Source: Tipula vernalis (Eukaryota; Arthropoda; Insecta; Diptera; Tipulidae). Taken from it: 64,000 nt of DNA. Within the stretch, counting starts at the first letter, position 1, and each line of letters begins with the position of its first letter. The notes under the pieces are model-generated. The model searched no databases. It was not told the DNA's origin and was given only the letters and a program-made list of their open reading frames with translations. Below are positions 38,086 to 47,383 of this stretch, piece after piece. The stretch spans positions 28,881,992 through 28,945,991 of the forward strand of contig OY282560.1 of assembly GCA_958295665.1 (NCBI GenBank), written 5' to 3'. The translations under genes and the position numbers were made by a program.

Positions 38086-41000
38086 GTTGAGAAAAATTGT
38101 TTTGGACCAACCATAGTTTTCGTCATTTTTGACAGAATTTCAATACTTTGGTCTTTTTAAACCGAAGTAATTGTCGCCACTATTGACTTCGATTAAAAAT
38201 TTTCAGTATCAAATAAACGAATTTGTGAGAACAAGTAGAAATAAAAATAAGAATTTCTCTTTTCGTTATGCTTCCAAACCGCAAATTAACAATCAGAATT
38301 TGAAACACCCTATATGATCTAATCAGAGCAACGCTAATCCCAAACAAATTAATTTATTGGACAGCCCCCCTCTGAATACAAAAAGTCCGCACGGCAAACG
38401 TGCATATGACAAGTTTCGAAATTTTATAAAGAAATCTTCGATTAAAATATAAAATTGCTTGATTCTCCCCACATTAAAAAAACAAAAAAAACTTTCTTGC
38501 AACTTTTTTTTTTTTTGTTTTTTGTTTTGGTACAAAACTTTATAAGCTTTGTCATTTTCAATTTTTCAATGTCCCCATTCTTCCATCGCCCGCCTGTTTC
38601 TTCTTCTGTGATATTGTTTCTCGATTAAAATCGCTTTTTGTCGTCTCGTTCATGTTTTAGTTTAATAAAAATTAGCTTAAACGATGATGAACTAACTGTG
38701 TGTGGGAAATGGGAATACACACCCACACACACACACATACACATTTACACGCAGACACACAGCACATAAAGATAAGCGAATTGAGATAAGAAAAAAAAAT
38801 AAAAGTTTGGGAAAATTTTCTTTTTTATTTGTTTAATTTGATGACTTAACTTAATTTGATAATTTATGCTTTTTTACTCACTAAATATAGGGAATTAAAG
38901 TAAAATGAACAAACAAAACGAAAAGCTCAAATTCTATACTCAACGATACGCGCATTTTTAATCAAAAAGGAAATAATTAAATTCGAATTTTATTTTCCTT
39001 TCAAGTTTACGGTTTTTATGTTTTGTTATTTTTTTAAGCTTTTGTCGAACTTTTTCTAGCGATAAATTACTTCTTCAACAAAAATTTGTTCCTTCCTTCG
39101 AAATATACGTTTATACATTTTACGAGAGCTTTTCAAATATACAATACAAATATAGAAAATAAAAAATGTATCACGTACGTTTATATGTATGGTATGTATA
39201 TGGTTTGCTTCGTCCTTTATAGATCGATTGGACCATAAATTAAATTCGAGAACAAACGAAAAACTTATTTTATTCAGTAATTTCTTGCACACAATTGAGT
39301 TTATGTACGATTTAATGTCATTTGAATTACAATGCTTTAAGAGCTATATAGGAATTAAATTTTTATTTATTATTCTTTTATCCATAAATGCGACATTAAA
39401 AAAATAAAAAAATGTTTGTGACCAAATTCGAAGCGAACTTTTCAATAATCTTCTGCCTTGTTATTGTTGTTGTTAAAATGGTTTTATTTATTTGGGTTTT
39501 GTTTTTCGGAATGATTTTTATTATCTTAACGCGGAAAAACGCGAATATTTTTTCTAAATTAAATTTATCGAAATATTAAAACACTTAAAAGTATGAAAAT
39601 ATTTTGTTGTTCGAGGGAGTTTTTTGTAAGTCGCTGAGCGACTTAATGTTATTTGCGTGTAATGTTGTAACATGATTTATTTCCAGATTTTTTGTTTTTT
39701 TTTTAATCTGATTTTAATATTCAGCGATATTATTTTGATTCCGGGATTTGAAACCTTTTTATATGTGCAGCTATGTGTAGGCGAAGGCAATTACATACAT
39801 TTAATGGCAATTACATACATTTATGCGGTATTTTAGCATTATCAAATTGTACCCCAAACAGAAACGAAAAATGCTTCAACAACAAATGAACTTATTTGGG
39901 GTATTTATACACGATCAAAATAATTAAATATATTGGAATAAATAAATATTTTCATTCCAATTTTAAAATTAATCCTCCATTTGACAAAATATTTTAAAAT
40001 TAAAACTTCAACTTCCAGAATTTTTTCGAACTAAAATGGGGTATTTCTCATTCATTTTTTTTATCGATATGGACCGTTTATTTATGGTGTAAGTCGTGCA
40101 AGTAGTATAATCTTTTTATCGTTCAACAATTTATAGTTAAAATAAAACACATTAAGACCCTAATACTTAAGTAAAAAATAAGAAAAATCAAAATCCCATA
40201 TTTATTCTCATTTCTTTCATTATCTCATTTCAACAAAATATGGACTTGCACCACTTTCAAAATAAAAGGTCCATATAGTGAGAGGTTTAAAGAACAATAA
40301 AAAATGATGTTTTAGTTAATTCCTCTAATAGGAAATCTCTATATACTTAGCTAAAAGTTCGAACTCTACTTATTGTCTCATGCTATGTTAGTGTGTTATC
40401 AACAATTTTATTGCTCTTATTTCATACATGGTCGTTCCTGGTATTTTCTTATTTAATTATTTACTGTTCAGCAATATCCAGGGTAAATAATTTATAACAG
40501 TAAAATTACCTTTAGTACATAGGTACTTACATTTAGACCATAGAATAGAACGGACCGCTCCAAAATCCGCAGCGCAAAGCAGACTTGTGACCGATATGCT
40601 AATTTTAGCAAGTATAATCAAAATTAGTACCCACAATTAGTAGCCAAACATTATTTTTTCCAACAGCGGTACTGAGGCGGTACGTCGCCCAAATCTGTAC
40701 TAACTGCAGCACTTTTGCTTGACGTTGTCTTTCCGATATAAATTCTTTTTTTCGCAGATTTTCCAGTAAATCCTCTAATGTGTGATTTTTTTATTTCTGG
40801 CATGCATTACTTATTCCCAATTGCTTGATTGTTTGGTATTTCTTGTGAGTGTCATGTCTCAAAATGTGAACGTATGTAATAATTGTTTTTGGAGATACGT
40901 TCTCTAGATTAATCCTGATTTCTCATGGATGTCGTACGCCCGCATTCCGAACTGTTGTACCTGGCGGAGTGTTAATCAATCCCTGTATAAAGATAAGACG

Positions 41001-41100
41001 AAATTAATTTATAAAAATATAAAGGGCTGAAACCTCACGAGGTGATCAAAATGTTGGTCTGTATTACGTGCGCTCGTGAGATTATATCAAGTCAACTAAA
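38086..41100. other. AT-rich non-coding stretch, no gene seen
   Basis: About 3 kb with no recognised coding sequence. Small structures seen: a CA-rich microsatellite (38716-38766), a perfect 8-bp-stem hairpin TAAGTCGC-TGA-GCGACTTA at 39627-39645, a 20-bp tandem duplication at 39786-39824 (GGCAATTACATACATTTA), and a CTAATTTT/AAAATTAG inverted pair near 40598-40630. The patch 40550-40740 is richer in G and C but I cannot assign it. Confidence 0.5.
38716..38766. repeat. CA-rich microsatellite
   Basis: Imperfect (CA)n tract with the core CCACACACACACACAT and flanking interruptions (ATACACATTTACACGCAGACACACAGCAC). Confidence 0.85.
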
Positions 41101-41102
41101 AC

Positions 41103-41390
41103 TAACTTTCGAATCAATTAATTCTTAACTGAACCCCTTAATCCATTACTCAATCTAAACTCAATCTCCAACTGAACCCCTTAATCCCTTTACAATCTAA
41201 CCTCAATATTCAACTCAATCTCCAACTCAACCTCCAATTCAATCCCAGTTTAATGTCCAACGAAATTACAAAATCAACTCCTAACCCTACCCTCAACTTA
41301 GTACCCTCAACACTCAACAGAATCTCTAACTTAACCCCAAACTTGCTCCTCAATATAACTCTAATTATATTTTTCTCGTTCTATCTCCTA
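41103..41390. repeat. Degenerate CAACTCAACCTC-type repeat
   Basis: A pyrimidine-rich tract in which AACTCAATCTCCAACTCAAC-like motifs recur every 10-30 bp with many changes. Two near-copies of AACTGAACCCCTTAATCC sit at about 41128 and 41171. The same kind of motif fills the right arm of the inverted-repeat element at 42689-43418. This may therefore be a decayed relative of that arm. Confidence 0.65.
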
Positions 41391-41659
41391 CCTCCAACTT
41401 CCCCCCCCCCCCACCTTTGTAATGACGCCCACGGTTGTTGCTTTTATACCTGTTTTTTAAATCATTTTCGCTTTATTTATAGTTCTGGGAATTTTGCAGA
41501 CGGTAAAGCTTAATGCTTGCAAAAACAAATATTAAGTAGATCAATCTTTCATACATTTTCGTGTGATTATTTCAATATGTAGCGCAAGAAGTTGAAAAGT
41601 AAAAATCTGTAGTTTTAAGTGACGACTTAAGTAAGTACACAAATCTTATCATCATAAGG

Positions 41660-42112
41660 TCGTAGCACTATACCATGAAATCTTCGTAACATCTTACAAT
41701 CATACCATTATACCACCACCATCAAACCATCGCACCATCGTAGCATCTTGAAATGACAGCATCATACAGTCTAATGATCATAACAAAACAATATCGCACC
41801 ATCTTACCGTCATACCATCATGCCATCACATAATCATAACATCTAATCACAGTGCATTCACAATCACTATAACCATCACCATCACCATCACAATCACCAT
41901 CACCATCACCATCACCATCACCATCACCATCACCATCACCATCACCATCACCATCACCATCACCATCACCATCACCATCACCATCACCATCACCATCACC
42001 ATCACCATCACCATCACCATCACCATCACCATCACCATCACCATCACCATCACCATCACCATCACCATCACCATCACCATCACCATCACAATCACCATCA
42101 CTATCACTATCA
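41660..42112. repeat. Hexanucleotide microsatellite (CACCAT)n with degenerate left flank
   Basis: A nearly pure (CACCAT)n tract runs from about 41872 to 42098, about 38 copies with a few single-base changes such as CACAAT. It ends in CACTAT units. On its left, 41660-41830 holds looser ACCATCATACC-type motifs that look like a decayed part of the same tract. The minus strand reads as an aspartate-glycine dipeptide frame over 100 codons long. That is a by-product of the hexamer. Confidence 0.95.
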
Positions 42113-42225
42113 CAACTATAACTATAACTATAACTATAACTATAACTATAACTATACACCATCACGTAAACTACACCATCACCGTCACCATCACCATCAC
42201 CGTCACCATCACTATCACTATCACA
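42113..42225. repeat. Short (AACTAT)n tract and second (CACCAT)-type tract
   Basis: (AACTAT)n runs at 42113-42155, followed by ACACCATCACG and a 60-bp mixed tract of CACCAT and CACCGT hexamers that again ends in CACTAT, CACTAT, CACAAATAT before the long AACTAT array. The order CACCAT, CACTAT, AACTAT therefore occurs twice in a row. Confidence 0.85.
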
Positions 42226-42680
42226 AATATAACTATAACTATAACTATAACTATAACTATAACTATAACTATAACTATAACTATAACTATAACTATAACT
42301 ATAACTATAACTATAACTATAACTATAACTATAACTATAACTATAACTATAACTATAACTATAACTATAACTATAACTATAACTATAACTATAACTATAA
42401 CTATAACTATAACTATAACTATAACTATAACTATAACTATAACTATAACTATAACTATAACTATAACTATAACTATAACTATAACTATAACTATAACTAT
42501 AACTATAACTATAACTATAACTATAACTATAACTATAACTATAACTATAACTATAACTATAACTATAACTATAACTATAACTATAACTATAACTATAACT
42601 ATAACTATAACTATAACTATAACTATAACTATAACTATAACTATAACTATAACTATAACTATAACTATAACTATAACTAT
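42226..42680. repeat. Hexanucleotide microsatellite (AACTAT)n, about 75 copies
   Basis: A perfect run of AACTAT for about 455 bp with no interruptions that I can see. It stops 9 bp before the left end of the inverted-repeat element at 42689. The long Ile-Val reading frame on the minus strand is an artefact of the hexamer. Confidence 0.97.
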
Positions 42681-42688
42681 CATTATAA

Positions 42689-43418
42689 CCTGGTTATAGA
42701 AATATTTACCAATTATGCTGGTTTACATAATGAGTTGGGTATTTTTTGGGTATCGAGTTTGGGGTTGAGTTAGAGGTTAAGTTAGGAGTCAATTTAAACA
42801 AGCCGAATTTCATAATACTTGGTTGAGAAATAGGCTAGTTCCATCATAAGTTACCGTATTCCAGAACTTCATCCAAAAATTATTTTAGAATCCCATTTCC
42901 AACGCACATACATATCAAATTTCATTATAATCGGATGATAAATAGGCAAGTTCCACCAGACATGGCCATATTCCAGAATTTCATCCAAACTCATTTTATA
43001 ATTCCATTCTCATCGCAGAAGTCTAACTTCACTAAAATCCGTTAAGAAATCGATAAGTTCCATCCTAATTAGCCATTTATATAATTTGTTAAAGGTTTAA
43101 TTTGAAATGTAAAAGGTTCAATTTGAGGTTTGACCTTTCTTAAGTCTTAAACAATATTTGTGTAAGGTTTGGTTCAAATCGGTCAAGTCGTGTGGATTTG
43201 TATTAATATCATACACATATACTGTACATACAAACAAACACTCACTTTATTTTATAGGTTGCTCAACTGCTCACTGAACACTAGTCCAATACCATCTCAA
43301 CTCCAATTCAACCCGCAAACGGCCCTTAACTCAACCCTCAACCCAACCGCAAACTCTCTTTCAACTCAATCCTCAAACCAGCATATATAAAAAATTGGTA
43401 AATATTTCTATAACCAGG
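42689..43418. mobile_element. Inverted-repeat (foldback/MITE-like) element
   Basis: The 730-bp element has perfect 26-bp terminal inverted repeats (42689-42714 and 43393-43418) starting CCTGGTTATAG. Weaker symmetry continues inward (ATGCTGGTTT on both sides) and leads into arms made of GGTTGAGTT-like motifs on the left and their complement CAACTCAACC on the right. I see no transposase. The flanks (ATTATAA on the left, AATTTTGG on the right) do not give a convincing target duplication, so I leave the superfamily open. Confidence 0.75.
42797..43075. repeat. Three degenerate copies of a repeat of about 110 bp
   Basis: Inside the inverted-repeat element three related segments follow each other, marked by the block AARTAGGCWAGTTCCA at about 42829, 42941 and, more weakly, 43050. 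Each is preceded by TTTCATAATA- or TTCATTATAA-type sequence. The first two also share TATTCCAGAAYTTCATCCAAA. The spacing is 112 and 107 bp. Not coding as far as I can see. Confidence 0.6.
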
Positions 43419-44284
43419 AATTTTGGGTCAATTCGTATGACAGGTACCCGACCCTCTTGACGCACATGCTCCTTTCAAATGTCCGCCTTGACCATAGATT
43501 GGCTTATTGGCAAAAAAATTCTAAATCGAACAAGCCGTTCTCAAGCGATCCGCAGATGGTCCTAAGTGGATTTCCATTATCTTCAGCAGTTGCTGGAGAT
43601 TCGATAAACTAAAGTTGCCTTGTGAAGTCAGCAAGATTTGGACTCTGGAAAACTGATCCGAAAAGACAAATGCTCGGAACAATATTTAAAGGAATAATGA
43701 TGAGTGCTTGGAAGGAATGATAAGAGGAAATAATAAGGATTTGCTAGTTCAGTCTTCAAGAATTTTATGTTTGATATTCGGATTGTACTTCTGTAGATGT
43801 CATTAACATAGAAGATGCAGGTACCTCCCACATTCCGTTTATTGAAAAGAGAATTAAGGGTAAAGGAGATATTTAGAGATTGCTTTTTATGGACATTACA
43901 CAAAAATTATTATTCAACTTACTTGGTCCTGAAGACGACAGCCTAAGGTAACTTTTTATTCTCTTAAGAATAAAATATGATATGCCACCACTGTAATTTA
44001 TGAACACATGATCTAATGCCAGAATAATTTGAGGAGCACGATGATTACAGCGACGTAGTAGTACACTCTCAAGAAGATCAACGGTACTTGTCCGTGGCAA
44101 ATTATTTATGCCAAAAATAAATCAGACTTCTTGGCAATTATCACAAGATAAGTTCTAAAATGGTTTGTTTTAATCTTATAAGTATTGGTATAAAAATTTG
44201 CCTTCACATCTTTGGTATTGACAGAACGCCTTCTTGGCTATTATCACAAAAATTCTTATCATTAGTATCTAACTCTAGAATTTC
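43419..44284. other. Unassigned stretch, open frames not recognised
   Basis: Two minus-strand open frames of 91 and 75 codons (43628-43903 and 43873-44100) overlap slightly but show no motif I recognise. Their composition fits chance open frames or old transposon sequence. A CTTCTTGGCAATTATCACA-like motif occurs twice (about 44129 and 44231). Confidence 0.45.
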
Positions 44285-44865
44285 TAGAATTTTTCCATTA
44301 TCTTATTTTTCTCTAGAGCCAACTGCTTCTTTCTTTGGTTATGCCGCTTGTTCTCTTCTACTTGATGGTCACCAAGTTTTTCAAGTTTTTTAACTGCCCT
44401 CACAATCGAATTCCTCTCATCGCTGATTTTGAGTGTCGACAAATTTAGCGATATTGTCATAAAATTTTTGTTGTATGTTGATTTGCCTTTCAAAAAGTTT
44501 CAGCTGTTTTGGCCCTTTAGTTTGCAGCACTTCGGTGTTTGTATCGATGTTTCGAATTTCGAAATCATTTTCAACTAATGACGATGGAGAGGCAGCCAAT
44601 TCATCAGCGGTTGGAGAATTTCGAACTTATTTGAATTCTGTAAACTCTCAACGACATACCTTAATGATACTATCTGCGTATTTCGCCTTTGTTTAAATAG
44701 CGGTATAAAGACAACAATAGATTATTTGTTTTTTCTTAAAGATTTTATTCCGTAACGCATCTACCGAAGCCCCAACCTTTTTCCATTCCGCGCACTCTTT
44801 TATTGGTGGCCCTAGCGCGTTAAGTTCGTGTGTTAGTTTATTTATTTATTACAACTGGGAAACAA
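44285..44865 (-). pseudogene. Zeste-like Myb/SANT DNA-binding protein pseudogene
   Basis: Reading leftward from about 44860, the frame gives LTHELNALGPPIKECAEWKKV. This closely matches the second half of the Myb/SANT-like domain of insect regulatory-protein-zeste-like genes (LN..GP....EWK). A lysine-rich segment (ALRNKIFKKK) follows, then stops and a shift. The central part, ELAASPSSLVENDFEI to KLFERQINIQQKFYDNIAKF, and a charged C-terminal coiled-coil-like piece (RAVKKLEKLG...NQRKKQLALEKNKI) come next in another frame. That order of N-terminal SANT and C-terminal helical region is usual for these proteins, which act as DNA-binding factors and are also carried by some DNA transposons. The first helix of the domain is not visible. 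Stops and frameshifts show it is dead. Family fairly sure, function of the ancestor not known. Confidence 0.7.
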
Positions 44866-44914
44866 CAGCATAATCCAATTACAAGCTACCTCGATAATTC
44901 AACATTATAAACCT

Positions 44915-45960
44915 AAAGCTTTAATGAAAATCAAAATACAAAATACAAGTCAGATCCTGTACATAAACCAATTTACAATACTCAGCAAAAAGAATACAGA
45001 TTTCCGATTGATTATTTGATTTATAATATTTCAAAAAAATATTACTGGAATACTCAGATTTCGTTTGAAACGATCTATGATAATTCCAAAATCGTCTTGG
45101 ATTGTGTTTTATATCATTTTCAATACGCGCGGAATACAACAAACATCCAACAATTCGAGATTCCGAATTTACTTTTTTTCCTAGAAAAAAGTTAGAGTAC
45201 CAAAAAGGGAAACATAGGCCATTTTTTAGGAATATAATCAGTATCTATTTATAAATTTAGGAAATTATATTGTCGTAAAAAGTATCAACTGCTTTATCAA
45301 CAGACAAATTACGAAATAAAGACTGCCAGTCAACTTTAGCAAGATCCTCCTGCCATCTTTGAATAATCTAACCTATGCAAATTTAATTGCAAATGTAAAT
45401 GAATGCTGCTTTCTGAGAACACCTAACTGAATAGAAACGGTAACTGGTGGTTGATAACTATCAGTTCTAGTTAGTGTATATTCACCTTTTTCAAGATTCA
45501 CATAATTCGTATCAATATTCGAAAGGAATAGGTCAAGAAGCTTGCTTTGCGCGTTTCTTTCTTGGTTGAACTGAGACAAAAGTGTCAATTAAATATTCCA
45601 CAGTATGTCCTTCACAATTCGATATAAATTTATTATTTCGGTCAGCCGTATTCCATTCAATTGACGAAAGGTTGAAATCATCGACTACAATAAAATTACA
45701 GTTCATTTCAAGAATAATTTATAATTTATAATGCTCAAGTAAACAACACAAACAGTCAAAGTTGATCTATTATCAAGGCTAATTTTGATTCGAACATCAT
45801 CAATAATGCTACACTTATCCAAACCAGTTAACCTGATTACTTCCCAACCCTGAAATCGCGATCTTTTCGATAAACATTATCAAAACCGCTGGCCTGCACA
45901 GCAAAATTGAATGAATGAAGTTTTGTTTTCAAAACTCTACAGTCTTACCCAGTAAATAAC
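44915..45960 (-). pseudogene. Non-LTR retrotransposon ORF2 fragment (endonuclease to linker)
   Basis: Minus-strand pieces in order: EVIRLTGLDKCSIIDDVRIKI (about 45845-45780), VVDDFNLSSIEWN (about 45690-45650), LLDLFLSNIDTNYVNLEKGE (about 45540-45485), then KHNPRRFWNYHRSFQTKS (about 45110-45057) and CILFAEYCKLVYVQD (about 44990-44945). These match the APE/EEP endonuclease (the GDFNL motif, here DDFNL) and the linker before the reverse transcriptase of Jockey/CR1-like ORF2 proteins. Stops and frameshifts are frequent. The reverse transcriptase itself is absent, as the sequence ends at about 44915 just before the zeste-like relic. The 5' part, before the middle of the endonuclease, is also missing. 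Confidence 0.75.
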
Positions 45961-46450
45961 GCCTAGGCGTTTTATCAAAGGTTTTATCAAAGCAACCTTA
46001 ATTATACAAAGCCATAGTCTAAAAAACGAAGCTTTTATAAGGGAATTAGAAACGAGGAAAAAACCAAACTTCTCATAGTAAAATATACAAAACATATGGG
46101 AAATCACTCTATTTCCCAAGCCAAATTTTTAAATGAAAACGTTACAAACTCTTAATTATGATTTCTGAAATACTTTCATAAATGTTTGAATTTCAATATA
46201 TATATGAATGTCGCTTAAGTCAACCTTTTCATTTTCTTGTAATAATTGATTTATTTAAACCAAAATATAAAAAAAATAGTCGTATCTTACTTATGAAAGC
46301 TTACTACAATTCGATTGGTCATTAAGTTAATGTACATTACATAGATGGCAGTGACGACCGTAAAAATTTGGTAAAAATACCAAAAATTGCCACCTGGGGA
46401 AATTTGAAGTTCAAAAATTGTAGGAAAAGCAAAATAAATTCACAAAATAT
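45961..46450. other. Non-coding spacer
   Basis: AT-rich, no gene or repeat recognised. It ends in ATAT (46447-46450), which matches the four bases just inside the inner end of the next LTR and may be its target duplication. Confidence 0.5.
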
Positions 46451-46904
46451 TGTTACGTCTTTGTCTTGTCAATCAAGGTTCGTATCACTGGATTGTGAAT
46501 AAAATATAATCAATTCAATTTATTACCAACGAATTTATTTATGTCACACAAAAACTATAACAACACTATTCACAAACACTAATTCACAAAATCACTTTAA
46601 ATAATTTTCACACAATTTAACTGTACACTTATAAATTTTATTTCGCACTATAACACTTTTTAAATCACTTTTTAATTACTTTTTAATCTTTACACTATCG
46701 CTTACCAAATACTAATAATTCATTTCGACTTCGTTCGCCTATTTATATACACAAACCAAACTTCTAGAAAACTGTTGACTTTTCCAGTTAGAATAGCGTA
46801 GAAACATTTAGAACAATTTTATCATGGAAAATTCATTTTAGTACAGTTAAACATTGAGCTATTAATTTAACTTATTCTATTACACACTAGGTGTCACCGT
46901 CACA
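46451..46904 (-). mobile_element. Solo LTR, minus orientation
   Basis: A 454-bp LTR-like sequence. Read on the minus strand it begins TGTGACGGTGACACC and ends GACGTAACA, with the TG...CA ends of retroviral-type LTRs. ATAT flanks both sides (46447-46450 and 46905-46908), a 4-bp duplication as made by Ty3/gypsy-type integrases. A TATATAAATAGG box lies on the minus strand at about 46749-46738. No gag or pol genes are next to it. It is clearly homologous to 46953-47383 in the opposite orientation, with scattered differences and short indels. Confidence 0.8.
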
Positions 46905-46952
46905 ATATTAAGAACGTTTGATAATTTTGTGATTAAATTATTTTTTTCGTAT

Positions 46953-47383
46953 TGTAACGGTGACATCTAGTGTGTAATAGAATAAGTTAAATTAATTGCT
47001 CAATGTTTAACTGTACTAAAATGGAATTTGCCATGGTAAAATTGTTCTAAATGTTTCTACGCTATTCTAACTGGAAAAGTCATGAGCTTTCGAGAGGTTT
47101 GGTTTGTGTTTATAAAAAGGCGAAGGAAGTCGAATTAGATTCAGTAGTATTTAGTATAAAAGTAAGTGATTTAAAAAGTGTTTTAGTGGAAATAAAAATT
47201 ATAAGTGTATAGTAAAATTTAAGAATAATTTATATAAAGAGATTTTGTGAATTTTTATTAATAAGCTGTGTTGTAATAATTCTTGTGTTAACTAAATAAA
47301 TTCGTTGGTGATAAATTAAATTGATTTTGTATTATTCACAATCCAGTGATACGAACCTTGATTGACAAGGCAAAAACGTAACA
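46953..47383 (+). mobile_element. Solo LTR, plus orientation
   Basis: A 431-bp LTR-like sequence beginning TGTAACGGTGACATC and ending AAACGTAACA. It is the plus-strand counterpart of the LTR at 46451-46904. It has a TATA box (TATAAAAAGG), an initiator-like TCAGT and an AATAAA signal at 47295-47300, so the U3, R and U5 layout is readable. No clear target duplication: CGTAT lies on the left and ATATT on the right. Internal retrotransposon genes are absent on both sides. Confidence 0.8.
47111..47145 (+). promoter_or_regulatory. LTR core promoter: TATA box and initiator
   Basis: TATAAAAAGG at 47111-47120 is followed by TCAGT at 47141-47145. The A of TCAGT lies about 32 bases after the first T of the TATA box, the normal spacing for an arthropod RNA polymerase II promoter. 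The opposite LTR keeps a TATA box but lacks the TCAGT. Activity is inferred from sequence only. Confidence 0.6.

Noticed and set aside
41818..42683. Asp-Gly, Met-Val and Ile-Val dipeptide 'proteins' of 88-170 codons
   Set aside because: These are translations of the CACCAT and AACTAT hexamers and reflect only the simple repeat.
43628..44100. Two overlapping minus-strand frames as a possible gene
   Set aside because: No recognisable domain, overlapping in different frames, and placed between transposon relics.
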